A stretch of DNA of 64,000 nt from Macrothele yani (GCA_039090855.1 CM077024.1:68698594-68762593); one strand, 5' to 3'. Numbered from the stretch's first letter, positions 20,934 through 31,900 are shown. The notes: generated by a model from the sequence alone, not told the origin. Numbers and translations are program-made.

Positions 20934-22786
20934 TACAAGAAGCAAGTGGATGAATTGAAACTTCACTCGCCCAAGCTTTCACCAGCTGTCTCACCGAAGG
21001 TAAGATTCCTGAGTATTGGGATAATGGTACAATGATCCTGCTACATAAAAAAGGTGACGTTGAGGATCTCAAGACCTACAGGCTCATCAGCCTCCTATCA
21101 GTTATTTATAAAATTTTCAATTAGGTTCTTTTACATCGCATGAAGGTAAAACTGGACATGGCTCAAGCAAGAGAAGAAGCTGAATTCAGGAGTGGCTACA
21201 GCACTGAAGATCATGTCCATGTACTTAGAGAACTAACTGAAAGAACAAGAGAGTATGAACTCCCATTATGCAAGGCTTCTATTGATTATAAAAAGGCCTT
21301 CGATTCCGTAAAACCATCAGCAGTTACAACTGCTTTGAAAACCTGCGGTATTGCAGATGCATACATTAGCATTATTAATAGTATCTCTGAAAATGCATTT
21401 GCAAAAGTTTGGATATTTGAGGATGCAGCACTAATAAAAATTGGAAAGCTAGTGTGACAAAGTAAAATCATATCTCCCAAACTCTTTAATCCCACATAGC
21501 AAAATATTTTTTAATTACTGAACTGGGACAAAGAAAAAAAATATTTATGCAGATAATTCAAATCACGTTCGTTTTGCTGATGACGTTGTCATTTTTGCAA
21601 CTACGACTTCTGAACCGCAGAATACGATCCAGGAACTTGCTGACAAGAGTAAAGAAGTGGAATTAAAAATGAACTTTCAGAAGGCAAAAGTGACGTATAT
21701 TGCTTTTACAAGAAACGAAGATTTATTTATTGATGGTGAAAAGCTTGAGACAACCGATACCTACATTTATCTTGGGCAGCAGATATGAAGTAAGGATCAC
21801 ATTGATGATGAAATTAATCGGCGTGTAAAACTTGGATGGATAGTTTTTGGAAGAAGTAAAATTTTTACGAAAAGTATGCCATTGTGTCTTAAAAGATAAG
21901 GGTTTAATCAGTTCATCCTGCCAGTGCTTACGTATGGAGCAGAGACATGGACCTTCACTAAACAAGTTAGTAAAATAATGCAATGCATTGAATATGATAC
22001 GCTTTCCAACATACCAGAAATAATTACTCAAGATATGAGAATAATGGCTGTGGAATAAATCTCGGTCCTGTGCCCTGACCTTTGATCCCATTTCGATGAT
22101 ATTCAACAGAACCGGTTCGGTATACCTCCGAAATAACATGATAACGTTTTGTCGCAATCGAAGCATTTTTACGTAAGTTATGATGCATAAGGACTATGGA
22201 ATAGATCCCGCTCCTGTGTCCTAACCTTTGACCCTATTTTGTCCATTTTCTATAGGGTTTGTCCCCAGGTGGTTCCCTACCACATACTAAAATTTCACCG
22301 AAATCGAACCATTTTTACGTGAGTTATCATGCCGACAGACGGACTGACAGACGGACGGAAAACGCTGAAGCATATACGCTTCTTCAACCTACTGTTGGAA
22401 AGCGTAAAAAAGACAAACAAAGACTGCAGACAACGCAAAAAGCCCTGGAGAGAATCATGCTTGGTGTAAACAGGAAAGATAAGCAGACGGACTCATGGAT
22501 AAGGAAAACGACAAGAGTTGACGACATCATGACCACAATGAAGTCACTGAAATGGTGAGGGCATGACATGTTGCTAGAAGAACGACCAACCAACGGAAAA
22601 CCGAAATTTTAGAATGAATTTCGAGGGACAGGAAAAGACCCAGAAGAAGACCCTATGATAGAATGATGCATGAAATTCGAAAGCATAGAGGTGTGTCATC
22701 GAGGAGACACGCTCAAGACAGACAATTGTGGGAGAAACTTGGGGAGACCTTCATCCAGTAGTGGATTCAAAGATGATGATATATAT
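20934..22786 (+). mobile_element. 5'-truncated RTE LINE, plus strand
   Basis: Coding remnants start with QEASG and continue MILLHKKGDVEDLKTY, a 105-codon open frame 21140-21457 (EFRSGYSTEDHVHVLREL, IDYKKAFDSVKPSA), then RFADDVVIFATTTSE near 21570-21610, which retains the catalytic FADD box. The C-terminal region (RLQTTQKALERIMLGVNRKD near 22424, then a WEKLGETFIQ-like end) reaches a GATGATATAT tail near 22786. It is interrupted by an unrelated repeat at about 21968-22408. At its 5' border a Tc1 end abuts a TA. It faces the minus-strand RTE tail to tail. Confidence 0.85.
21968..22408. repeat. unknown repeat inserted in the RTE copy
   Basis: RTE coding stops after TFTKQ near 21966 and resumes with KDKQRLQTTQ near 22408. 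The insert has two diverged ~160-base units, each with a TGGAATARATC...CTGACCTTTGA-type start and a TTTTTACGTRAGTTAT end. GACAGACGGAC microsatellite follows, then AAAACGCTGAAGCATATACG. No coding was recognised. Confidence 0.65.
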
Positions 22787-22789
22787 ATA

Positions 22790-23507
22790 TCATTGTAAAC
22801 CATTATCAATCCACTGCTGGACGAAAGTCTCCCCAAATTTTCTCCACAACGGTCTGTCTTGTGCCAGTCTCCTCCATGTCACTCCCGCATACTTTCGAAT
22901 TTCATCCACCCATCTCCATGTGGTCTTCTTCTGGGTCTTTTCCTGTCCCTTGGAATCCAATACAAAATTTCGGCTGTCCATCGATGGTCTGTCCTTCTGG
23001 CAGTATGTCGAGCCCATTGTCATTTCAGGGATTTTCTCTGATCATGGTGTCTTCCACTCTCGTCATTTTTCGGATTCACGAGTTCCTCTTCTTATCTCTC
23101 CTGGTTACACCAAGCATGCACGTGTCCATGCTGCTTTGAGTTGTCTGCAGCCTTTGTATGTCTCTTTTAGTTAAGGTCCACGTCTCTGCACCATACGTAA
23201 GCACTGGAAGGATGCATTGATCAAACACTTTTCTTTTAAGACATAATGGCATATTGCTCTTAAAAATTATGATGTTTCTTCAAAAAGCTCTCCAGGCAAG
23301 TTTTGTACGCCGATTAATTTCTTCATCAATGTGACCCTCACTTGATATCTGCTGTCCAAGATAAACGTACGTGCCTGTTATCTCCAGCTTATCTCCATCA
23401 ATCGATAAATCTTCATTTCTTGTAAAAGCATTGAACATCACTTTTCTCTTCTGGAAGTTCATTTTTAATCCCACTTCTTTACTCTTGTCAGCAAGTTCCT
23501 GGATCAT
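22790..23507 (-). pseudogene. RTE C-terminal part in two frames
   Basis: From 23507 the minus strand reads MIQELADKSKEVGLKMNFQK, YLGQQISSEGHIDEEINRRT and, after a shift near 23280, LPVLTYGAETWTLTK (about 23190-23235). It then continues KTTWRWVDEIRKYAGVTWRR and the terminal LWRKFGETFVQQWI. These are the thumb and C-terminal regions of RTE proteins. Confidence 0.85.
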
Positions 23508-23611
23508 ACTCTGCAGCTCTGATGGGGTAGTTGCAAAAATAACTACGTTATCAGCAAAACGAAGGTGGGTTAGATAATCTCCATTAATCTTTATCCCTTT
23601 GTTTTCCCAGT

Positions 23612-24670
23612 TCAGTATTGAAAGACCTTTTCCAATGTGGCAATAAAGAGCTTCGGAGATATGGTGTCACCTTGTCTCACTCCCTTTCCAATTTTTATGT
23701 GTGTTGTATTTTCAAACAGCCGAAAATTTGCACTTGCATTTTCATAGATGTTATTAATAATATTAATGTATGCATCTTCAATACCGCAGGATTTCAGAGC
23801 CATTGTAACTGCTGATGGTTTCACCGAATCAAAGGCTTTTTCATAATCGATAAAAGCCATGCACAATGGAAGTTCATATTCTTTCGCTCTTTCAATTAGT
23901 TCTCTCAGTACGTGCATATGATCTATTGTGCTGTAGCCACTCCTGAATCCAGCTTGTTCTCTCGGTTGAGCCATGTTCAGTGTTACCTTTAAGCGGTGTG
24001 AAAGAACTTTAGTGAAGATTTTATAAACCACTGATAGGAGGCTGATAGGTCTGTAGTTCCTGAGATCCTCAATGTCACCTTTTTTATGTAGCAGGATCAT
24101 TGTAGCGTTGTTCCAATCCTCAGGAATCTTCCCTTCATTAAGGCATCGAGTGAAAATTTGGGCGAGTACTGTTTCGATTTCTCCACTTGCTTCTTGTATG
24201 GTGTCTACAGTAATTCCATCTTCTCCTGGAGCTTTCCCCCGCTTCATGTTCTTGATTGCATGCGCATCTTCTGCTGGGAGGACTGGAAGAACTCTGGTAC
24301 TGGTACCTTTCATGATGTCTGGAGAACATGTATCATCCCTTTTATATAATTTGGAGTAGAAATCTTTCACTCTTGTCAAAATTTCGCCTCTATTTCTTGT
24401 TACAGAACCATCTTCTTTTCTCAGTGCCATAATCTGTTTTCTTCCCTTACTGAGGGGTCGCTTTGCTGTCTTTAGGCTTTGGTTGTTTTCAATTGCTTTC
24501 CTCACTAGTTCGCAGTTGAATTTCCTTACGTCTTTAGTGATAATTTTTTGTACTGTCTTGCATAGCTCTATATATTCCACTTTGGAAGTCACATCTTCTT
24601 TAGTTGTCCTCATCTCTCTTCTTTTTTGCATCAACATTTTGGTTTTTCCTGATAATTTGTTCACATGCAA
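23612..24670 (-). CDS. RTE reverse transcriptase domain (partial open frame, 352 aa)
   Basis: This frame would synthesise cDNA at the target site during retrotransposition. Residues 1-110 are the linker (KAIENNQSLKTAKRPLSKGR). Reverse transcriptase motifs follow in order: GKAPGEDGITVDTI (about 146), NYRPISLLSVVYKI (about 208), AGFRSGYSTIDHM (about 241), LCMAFIDYEKAFDSV (motif A, first Asp, about 270), GVRQGDTISPKLF (motif B, about 332). The frame then ends. The next motif continues in another frame at about 23545-23565 as RFADN, where FADD is expected, so the second catalytic Asp is changed to Asn. The Met at 24670 is internal to the former polyprotein. Confidence 0.9.
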   Translation of the reverse strand: MHVNKLSGKTKMLMQKRREMRTTKEDVTSKVEYIELCKTVQKIITKDVRKFNCELVRKAIENNQSLKTAKRPLSKGRKQIMALRKEDGSVTRNRGEILTRVKDFYSKLYKRDDTCSPDIMKGTSTRVLPVLPAEDAHAIKNMKRGKAPGEDGITVDTIQEASGEIETVLAQIFTRCLNEGKIPEDWNNATMILLHKKGDIEDLRNYRPISLLSVVYKIFTKVLSHRLKVTLNMAQPREQAGFRSGYSTIDHMHVLRELIERAKEYELPLCMAFIDYEKAFDSVKPSAVTMALKSCGIEDAYINIINNIYENASANFRLFENTTHIKIGKGVRQGDTISPKLFIATLEKVFQY

Positions 24671-24847
24671 CTTGTTCTTAGACCCAGCTCATTTTGTTGG
24701 TGTTTCCATAAGAGTTTTGGTTACTTTTCTGTTAACTTCAGAAATATCCACTTCTTCCGATGTTAGGCGTTCTAAAGCAGAGAATCTGTTCTTCAGTTCC
24801 AACTTAAAGGTATTATGGTGCTTTTTAAGGTTGGTTATGTCAATACA

Positions 24848-25771
24848 TTATGTTTGTCTTATGAGCTTGCCACGTTCGAGTTTAGAGTTGAGGTGGATCT
24901 TACATCTCACCAATCTATGGTCACTACCTGTGTTGAACTTGTTCAGCACACTGCAGTCTTCGTTGACGAATTTTTTGTTACACATAATAAAATCAATTTC
25001 ACTTGTTATCCCATTTGGATGTCTCCATGTCCATTTCCCGTGTGGCTTTTTCTTGAAAAAGGAGTTCAAGATGAGAAACCCTTCTGCCTCTGCAAACTCA
25101 ACGAGAGTATTTTCACGCTGGTTTCTGTTGCCGTGAGCGAATTTACCTCCTGAAGTTTCATTCTGTTGCCATTGCCCTATTTTTGCATTGAAATCTCCCA
25201 TAATTATCTTCAAGTGGTGCTTACCTTTATTATTTAGATGACAAATTTCCTCATAAAATTCTTCAATTTCTTCTTCAGGATGACTTGTGGTGGGTGCATA
25301 AGTTTGAATAATCTGAGCCTTGTATCTTCTCAAGAGTTGGATAACGAGTCGCGCAGTTCTGTCAGAGGCACTTTCAACTTCTACAACTTTATCCTTCAGT
25401 TTCTTGTTTATTATAAATCCAACACCACTAGTTCTGCCAGTATGTGTCCCACGATAGTAGAGGAGATGTCCATTTTTCCGTTCAATGAGATCTTCTCCTT
25501 TTCTCCTTACCTCACTTAGCCCGACGATGTCCCACTTGATCCTTTGTAGTTCCTCTTCCAATTCAAGAAGCCTTGAATCAGGAGATAGGGAGCATCCATT
25601 GTAAGTAGCCAAGGTCAGCATCAGATGGCAGCCTAGTCCGGTCCTCCAAGGATTCTTAGCACCCTCTGCCTTCATGTCGCACTGGCCGCTGCCTTGGCCA
25701 GGTACATTCGAGCTGCCGGAGACTGAGGGCCAAGATTTAAGTTGTAGAGTCATTTTGGAGGGTTTGGCCAT
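24848..25771 (-). CDS. RTE apurinic-type endonuclease domain (307 aa, open)
   Basis: This is the N-terminal domain of the RTE polyprotein, an exonuclease-endonuclease-phosphatase fold that nicks target DNA. Motifs in order are LATYNGCSLSPDSRLLELEE (about 53), DIVGLSEVRRKG (catalytic Glu, about 81), RTSGVGFIINKKL, IIQTYAPTTSH (about 157), MGDFNAKIGQ (catalytic Asp, about 192), RHPNGITSEIDFIM and GSDHRLVRCKI (catalytic His, about 283). All expected catalytic residues are visible. The start MAKPSKMTLQ at 25771 is plausible because it directly follows the 5'-UTR-like region. The frame ends at a stop at 24848, before the reverse transcriptase. Confidence 0.9.
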   Translation of the reverse strand: MAKPSKMTLQLKSWPSVSGSSNVPGQGSGQCDMKAEGAKNPWRTGLGCHLMLTLATYNGCSLSPDSRLLELEEELQRIKWDIVGLSEVRRKGEDLIERKNGHLLYYRGTHTGRTSGVGFIINKKLKDKVVEVESASDRTARLVIQLLRRYKAQIIQTYAPTTSHPEEEIEEFYEEICHLNNKGKHHLKIIMGDFNAKIGQWQQNETSGGKFAHGNRNQRENTLVEFAEAEGFLILNSFFKKKPHGKWTWRHPNGITSEIDFIMCNKKFVNEDCSVLNKFNTGSDHRLVRCKIHLNSKLERGKLIRQT

Positions 25772-25960
25772 AACTCACCACGCTGGCCAAGCGGGTTGGT
25801 GAGTGTGGGATAGCATTTCCTCTAATCCCGATGGTATAGTTATACCGCTATTGGCGGTCGTCAGAGCCCCTTTAGTGGGAACAGGATGCACCACGAGAAG
25901 GCGGGGTTGACATTTGTCAAGGAGAGGCTGTGATGTTACGCATCACCGGACCTTACATTC

Positions 25961-26010
<50 letters not shown>
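25961..26010. repeat. (CA)n(TA)n microsatellite
   Basis: CACACACACA is followed by about 20 TA units, at the 5' border of the RTE. Confidence 0.95.
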
Positions 26011-26013
<3 letters not shown>

Positions 26014-26072
26014 GAACGAAAAGTTACATCCGCAGGTGTGGCAGAATTAACACGCATCCCATTGCTTGGGAA

Positions 26073-26115
26073 GACGACGCATCCCATCGCTGGGAAAGAC
26101 GACGCATACCGTCTG
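26073..26115. repeat. short direct repeat GACGACGCAT
   Basis: GAAGACGACGCATCCCATCG is followed by CTGGGAAAGACGACGCATAC. Two to three diverged ~24-base units lie at the degraded C-terminal end of the mariner relic. Confidence 0.5.
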
Positions 26116-26699
26116 GAAAAAGGAACTTTAGTTTCTCCTTGAATCATTTGGATATGTCAACATGAAAGTCACATGTTGACAGATCCGGGCTATAGGCTGG
26201 GTGGTGCAGAACCTCTCACCCTTTCCGTGCTAACGCATCCTGCATAATGTGTGCAACAGAATCACACCACGCGAAAGCATGCCAGGTCACCCATTCTTGA
26301 TTGCTTTATGCAGCTTGTCCACTGTGTCGATGTAGTGGTTGGCATTGCTGTTCACGTGAGGCTCTTTAAAGTCCACCAACAAAAGCCCTTCAGCATAACC
26401 TCCCCGACGGAGTCCTGTGACTTGAATTTTATGTGTTTTGGTGATCCGGGATGTTTCCATTGCATGCTCGCTGGTTTGCTGGATGGCTCAAAGCCGTGGC
26501 ACCGCGATTCGTCACCTGCCACTATGCGCGATATAAATGCATCACCCTCTGCTTTGTAACGCAGCAAGTGGTTCAAACTCCAACCCATACATTCTTCCTT
26601 ATGGTGGTCAGTCAGCATCCGCGGGATTAATTGTAAACATACTTTCCGATATTGCAGTATCTTCGTAACCACAGTTTGAACTGTAACAAATGTCATAGC
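26110..26699 (-). pseudogene. mariner transposase relic, N-terminus missing
   Basis: The minus strand from 26696 reads QYRKVCLQLIPRMLTDHHKE, EGDAFISRIVAGDES (first catalytic Asp, about 26520), MQWKHPGSPKHIKFKSQDSV and VMLKGFCWW. After a shift it reads NGXPGMLSRGVILLH (second Asp region, with deletion) and LHHPAYSPDLSTCDFH (third Asp, about 26160-26210). It begins abruptly beside the right gag-like copy at about 26702. It is dead. Confidence 0.85.
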
Positions 26700-27143
26700 A
26701 AAGTCCTCCGTTTGCGAACGTCAGCCCCGACGACGGTTTTACATGCATTTCTTTCTCGGTGTGGGCGCATTGTTTGTGTTATTCGCACGCTCCCCGCCGA
26801 TCAAGGTGATCGTCCTTATTTAGGCTTCCGACGCCAAGCCTTAATTCTCTTCCCTGATATGGACTCCATTACTTCCTGCCCCACTGTTTTCCAGGTGCTC
26901 TGTGTTCATCACAACGTCGTTATAAACGTGTTCACTGCGTATCATTGCTTCTCATGTAAAATCATCGCTTGCAGTGTCCGCTCACCTCTTCTTGTTCTTC
27001 CTCAACGGCTGCTCAAGTGCCCATCACAGAACCCCTTCTTCACTTCCGGTCACCACGCCTGCGCTTGTTTCGCTTCCACCTTCTTAGTCTCCATCTCGAT
27101 TGTCGTTGCCTTCCTCTGCAGGTCTTTTTTCCTTCTCCACTAG
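26652..27143 (+). pseudogene. N-terminal gag-like segment with RRM-like stretch and damaged zinc knuckle
   Basis: From about 26735 the frame reads LHAFLSRCGRIVCVIRTLPA, QGDRPYLGFRRQALILFPDM and NVVINVFTAYHCFSCK. The first two knuckle cysteines are at 26946-26957. About 10 bases are missing compared with the left copy, so the frame shifts and the His and last Cys are lost from this frame. They are partly visible in the next frame (LQCPLTSS). The first 25-30 codons of this open frame belong to the adjacent mariner relic. Confidence 0.6.
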
Positions 27144-27976
27144 CGTTGCCTCTTGTGGATACATCTGGATCTACTGCTCCTGCTTCGGTGCCTTCGTCTG
27201 TCTTGCTTTCTTCTTCGTCGTCTGTTGTCTGTGCTTTGTCACATCCCGTTGCCAACCTTTCTCCGCCTGTTCAGGTGCTGCCTTCTTTGTTTTCGCACGT
27301 CACCTCGTCAATCCCAACCCCGGGATTCTCTGCTCCATCATCTTCGCTGTGTACGTCAGCTTCGCCACCCTCAGACGCTCATCCTTTCTTCAGCCGTTCC
27401 AGTACTCCGGTGTGCTCTCCGCCCGTTTCACCTTCTCCGAGCTCTTCTGATGCCTCTAGTATTGTTGCCTTCCTTTCGATTTCTGGTCCCGTGATCGGTC
27501 CTCGCTTTCCAGCACAGCTACTCTTCTGGATTTGTGTGAAGCCTTACCTTCACCAGCTCCTGTTGCCCCATCAGTTGCCTCTTTGCTTGCGTTATGCGCA
27601 CATGATCCAGATCTTCCTTGTCAGACTTCTCACTTGCTGTCGGTTACTCCTTCACCACGTCCCTGTTGGTATTGCTTCTAATAAGAAGTGCCGTCGTCGC
27701 TCTAATCGAGAGACTCGTACTAAGCGAACCGCGGTCGCTCAGCCTTCTCTTCATCGTTCTTCAGGTTCCGCTCCTAATTCTACTGTTGCTGCTTACGCCG
27801 ACCTTATTGGTACTCCCTCCGTTTCCACTGCAATTGTCGCTCGCCTCCAAGCTGTCCCTGGGTATTCGAAGATTCTCTTCCCAGATGCTGCCAACCCTTG
27901 TTCTTTGCCTCTTCTTGTGACGCTGGTTTGGATCCCCTTCTTGACTCCCATGATCCAGCTGATTACTCGAATATGA
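26969..27976 (+). CDS. gag-like Ser/Pro-rich protein segment (335 aa, broken gene)
   Basis: This open frame starts just after the knuckle. It contains AAQVPITEPLLHF, TSGSTAPASVPSSVLLSSSS, HPVANLSPPVQVLPSLF and a basic patch NKKCRRRSNRETRTKRTAV (about residues 230-248), then ARLQAVPGYSKI. It aligns with the left-arm frame 16033-17031, with about 70% identity by eye in the Ser/Pro part, but diverges or shifts in places (about 27480-27640). No known enzyme domain is present. It is probably an ancient Gag/ORF1 copy. Confidence 0.5.
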   Translation: MQCPLTSSCSSSTAAQVPITEPLLHFRSPRLRLFRFHLLSLHLDCRCLPLQVFFPSPLALPLVDTSGSTAPASVPSSVLLSSSSSVVCALSHPVANLSPPVQVLPSLFSHVTSSIPTPGFSAPSSSLCTSASPPSDAHPFFSRSSTPVCSPPVSPSPSSSDASSIVAFLSISGPVIGPRFPAQLLFWICVKPYLHQLLLPHQLPLCLRYAHMIQIFLVRLLTCCRLLLHHVPVGIASNKKCRRRSNRETRTKRTAVAQPSLHRSSGSAPNSTVAAYADLIGTPSVSTAIVARLQAVPGYSKILFPDAANPCSLPLLVTLVWIPFLTPMIQLITRI

Positions 27977-28935
27977 TCGGGGATATTCGCTGCTTCCTCC
28001 AAGTTTTCGTTGACCTCACGAGATCTTACCCCTGAGATATTTCGTTATTAAAGTTTTCTTAATTGCTATCTTGGTGATACTCAAAATCGCCTCATTGATC
28101 TGGTTCTGACCGATTAGTTTCTGTCTGCACTTGCATGATGTTTCGCTTCCTGCCGTCTTTGCCTTGCTGCTGTTCCGTCTTACTCCTTTGCATGTTTCTG
28201 GTGTGCGTTGTACCCAACCTTTTTCTTTCCGTTGTATCCTATGTACCGCCATGTTTTCTCCACATCTCGGTTCTTTCAAACATCCGCCCGGTGCCTACTT
28301 CCGTGAACCCGTCACATTGTTTTGTTCACAGAGCTTCTTCCTGTGTGCATTGTTATGCGCGATTCTTCTCTTATACCTTTCGTCACTGTCCTGGATTGCC
28401 CTATGTTGCTGTTCGCACCCAGTTAGTTTTTTCAGGTGTTTTTCCTGTCTCGTCGAGTATTTGTCTTATGTCATGCCATGTGCCTCAGCATACCTTCTAC
28501 TGTTGTGCTACGTTACTTGCTCATCCAGTGTGACTCATCTCGTCAGATACTTACCGTTATTGCTTTGCCTCATGCTAATTGATTGTCCCATACTGTTACC
28601 TACACCATGCCATCTTTGCAAGTGTTATCTGTTGCACCTCGTTTTCTGCTTTTCATGCTGCGCCCCGGAGCATGAAAAGCAGCCTCCAGTTCGATGTATT
28701 CTCCATCTCCATGTCCGTCGTTCCTTCTGCTCAGTGACTGTTCCAGTGTGCTTCGCTTATCACAGATTGCCTTGTGCTGCTCGTTCAGCTTCGTTTATCT
28801 TTGTATGTCCTGATTGGCTTTTACAGACTGCTTTATGCTGCTCGTCCAGTACCGTTATTCTTATTGTTTTATCATGCTATTTATTTTCCGTTCTCCTGTG
28901 TACTAGTCCTCGATACCTAATAAAGCAACGTCACG
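27977..28935 (+). other. T/C-rich 3' region of right gag-like copy
   Basis: Long frames here (for example 28131-29231) translate to Cys/Leu/Phe-rich sequence without recognisable domains, and one frame runs into the satellite. The strand bias and homology to 15180-16030 suggest an untranslated or decayed 3' part of the element. A possible poly(A) signal AATAAA is at about 28919. Confidence 0.4.
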
Positions 28936-31900
28936 TTGTTTTTGGAATGTCTTTTCAACTGCTGGGGTTCAAAGCTAGAAACGGGGATTTCTTTCAGCTA
29001 ATGTCAGGAACGAATGAAAGACTTTGTGCAAAACAAATTACTTCTTCATTATTCTCCATTACCCTTATTACAAATATCTCAAAAACTATCAAGATTCGAA
29101 CGATGAAGAAGGAGGTCTTTCTGATTCACACCATGCTAACGAATAGCTATCCTGTAATGGGAAATGTCCAGGTTGGGGTGGGCGGGGGGAAGAGGCAGGT
29201 GAAATCGTGGGCTACTAACATTCTTTTTTAAACATCTCCAAAACTATTGCTATTCAAACTATGAAAATGGCGTTTATTCCGGTTCACACCATTTACTAAA
29301 GAATGACTATCTTGAAATTTTTAATGAATTTACATGGTGAGAGGGGGGTGATGGTCGGTCTGGAATATATATATACATAAGTTCTCAATATTGTTATTTT
29401 TTCTCAAAAACTGTTGCAGTTCAAACGATGAAAATGGATTTCCCCTCGGTTCATACGATTTGCTAACGAATGGCTATTTTGAAATTTTGAATTTCCATGG
29501 TGGGGGGGGGGGGGGCTGGTAAAATCGTCGGTCTCTCTGTATATATGCAAATTCTCAATATTATTTTTTAAATATTTCAAAAACTATTGCGGTTCAAACG
29601 ATAAAAATGGAGTTCATTCCTGTTCATACGAGTTACTAACGAATGGCTATGTCGGAATTCTGAATTTCCATGATGAGGGGGGGGGCTGGTAAAATGGTCG
29701 GTCTCTCTGTATATATGCAAATTCTCAATATTATTTTTTAAATATTTCAAAAACTATTGCGGTTCAAACGATAAAAATGGAGTTCATTCCTGTTCATACG
29801 AGTTACTAACGAATGGCTATGTCGGAATTCTGAATTTCCATGATGAGGGGGGGGGTGTGAAATGGTAGGCCTGTAACATTCTTTTTTAAATATCTCAAAA
29901 ACTATTGCGGTTCAAACGATGAAAATGGAGTTCTTTTCAGTTCATAGGATTTGCTAACGAATGGCTATTTTGAAATTTTGAATTTCCATGGGGGGGGGGG
30001 GGGGGGGGCTGGTGAAATGGTCGGTCTCTCTGTATATATGCAAATTCGCAATATTATTTTTTAAATATCTCAAAAACTATTGCGGTTCAAACGATAAAAA
30101 TTGAGTTCATTCCTGTTCATACGATTTACTAACGAATGGCTATTTCCGAATTTTGAATTTCCATGATGAGGGGGGTGAAATGATAGGCCTGTAACATTAT
30201 TTTTTAAATATCTCAAAAACTATTGCGGTTCAAACGATGAAAATGGAGTTCTTTTCGGTTCATACGATTTGCTAACGAATGGCTATTTTGAAATTTTGAA
30301 TTTCCATGGGGGTGGGGGGCTGGTGAAATGGTCGGTCTCTGTGCGTATATGTAAATTCTATTATTTATTAAATATTTCAAAAACTATTGCGGTTCAAACG
30401 ATAAAAATGGAGTTCATTCCTGTTCATACGATTTACTAACGAATGGCTATTTCGGAATTTTAAATTTCCATGATGAGGGGGGAGGGGGATGAAATGGCCT
30501 GTAACATTCTTTTTTAAATATCTCAAAAACTATTGCGGTTCAAACGATGAAAATGGAGTTCTTTTCAGTTCATAGGATTTGCTAACGAATGCCTATTTTG
30601 AAATTTTGGATTTCCATGGGGGGGGGGCTGGTGAAATGGTCGGTCTTTCTGTATATATGCAAATTCTCAATATTATTTTTTAAATATTTCAAAAACTATT
30701 GCGGTTCAAACGATAAAAATGGAGTTCATTCCTGTTCATACGATTTACTAACGAATGGCTATTTCCGAATTTTGAATTTCCATGATGAAGGGGGGGTTAA
30801 TGGTGTAGGCCTGTGACATTCTTTTTTAAATATCTCAAAAACTATTGCGGTTCAAACGATGAAAATGGAGTTCTTTTCGGTTCATACGATTTGCTAACGA
30901 ATGGCTATTTTGAAATTTTGAATTTCCATGGTGGGGGGGGGCTGGTGAAATGGTCGGTCTCTCTGTATATATGCAAATTCTCAATATTATTTTTTAAATA
31001 TCTCAAAAACTATTGCGGTTCAAACGATAAAAATGGAGTTCATTCCTGTTCATACGATTTACTAACGAATGGCTATTTCGGAATTTCAAATTTCCATGAT
31101 GAGGGGGAGGGGGATGAAATGGCCTGTAACATTCTTTTTTAAATATCTCAAAAATTATTGCGGTTCAAACCATGAAAATGGAGTTCTTTTCAGTTCATAC
31201 GATTTACTAACGAATGGCTATTTCGGAATTTTAAATTTCCATGATGAGGGGGAGGGGGATGAAATGGCCTGTAACATTCTTTTTTAAATATCTCAAAAAT
31301 TATTGCGGTTCAAACGATGAAAATGGAGTTCTTTTCGGTTCATACGATTTGCTAACGAATGGCTATTTTGAAATTTTGAATTTCCATGGTGGGGGCTGGT
31401 GAAATGGTCGGTCTCTCTGTATATATGCAAATTCGCAATATTATTTTTTAAATATCTCAAAAACTATTGCGGTTCAAACGATAAAAATTGAGTTCATTCC
31501 TGTTCATACGATTTACTAACGAATGGCTATTTCGGAATTTTGAATTTCCATGATGAGGGGGGGGGGGTGAAATGATAGGCCTGTAACATTATTTTTTAAA
31601 TATCTCAAAAACTATTGCGGTTCAAACGATGAAAATGGAGTTCTTTTCGGTTCATACGATTTGCTAACGAATGGCTATTTTGAAATTTTGAATTTCCATG
31701 GGGGTGGGGGCTGGTGAAATGGTCGGTCTCTGTGCGTATATGTAAATTCTATTATTTATTAAATATTTCAAAAACTATTGCGGTTCAAACGATAAAAATG
31801 GAGTTCATTCCTGTTCATACGATTTACTAACGAATGGCTATTTCGGAATTTTGAATTTCCATGATGAGGGGGGGGTGAAATGATAGGCCTGTAACATTAT

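Larger units (their letters stand above)
22787..25955 (-). mobile_element. near full-length RTE-clade LINE, minus strand
   Basis: On the minus strand it runs from a GC-richer 5'-UTR (about 25955-25772), through an APE-type endonuclease (25771-24848), a linker, the reverse transcriptase (24670 down) and a C-terminal domain ending LWRKFGETFVQQWIDNGLQ near 22793, to a short TATA-repeat tail. Stops or shifts near 24848, 24670, 23612, 23280 and 23030 break one original polyprotein. Overall it is much better preserved than other coding relics in the window. Confidence 0.9.
26702..28935 (+). mobile_element. right copy of gag-like (ORF1-type) element, inverted relative to left copy
   Basis: It is homologous to 15180-17500 in reverse orientation. 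It carries the RRM-like stretch, a damaged CCHC knuckle, the Ser/Pro-rich frame and the same T/C-rich 3' region. It ends with AATAAAG at about 28919 beside the satellite. The 5' region with 25-bp repeats, present in the left copy, is absent here. The sequence is replaced by a mariner relic at 26702. Confidence 0.65.

Noticed and set aside
22731..22786. GATGATATATAT as a promoter or origin
   Set aside because: It is simply the short microsatellite tail typical of RTE 3' ends, duplicated because two copies meet.
24483..25136. 217-codon plus-strand frame
   Set aside because: It is antisense to the RTE endonuclease and reverse transcriptase coding region. Its peptides mirror the real frame.
28131..29231. 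366-codon plus-strand frame rich in Cys, Leu and Phe
   Set aside because: Composition reflects T/C-rich sequence, no domain is visible, and its end runs into satellite. Overlapping frames are equally long.
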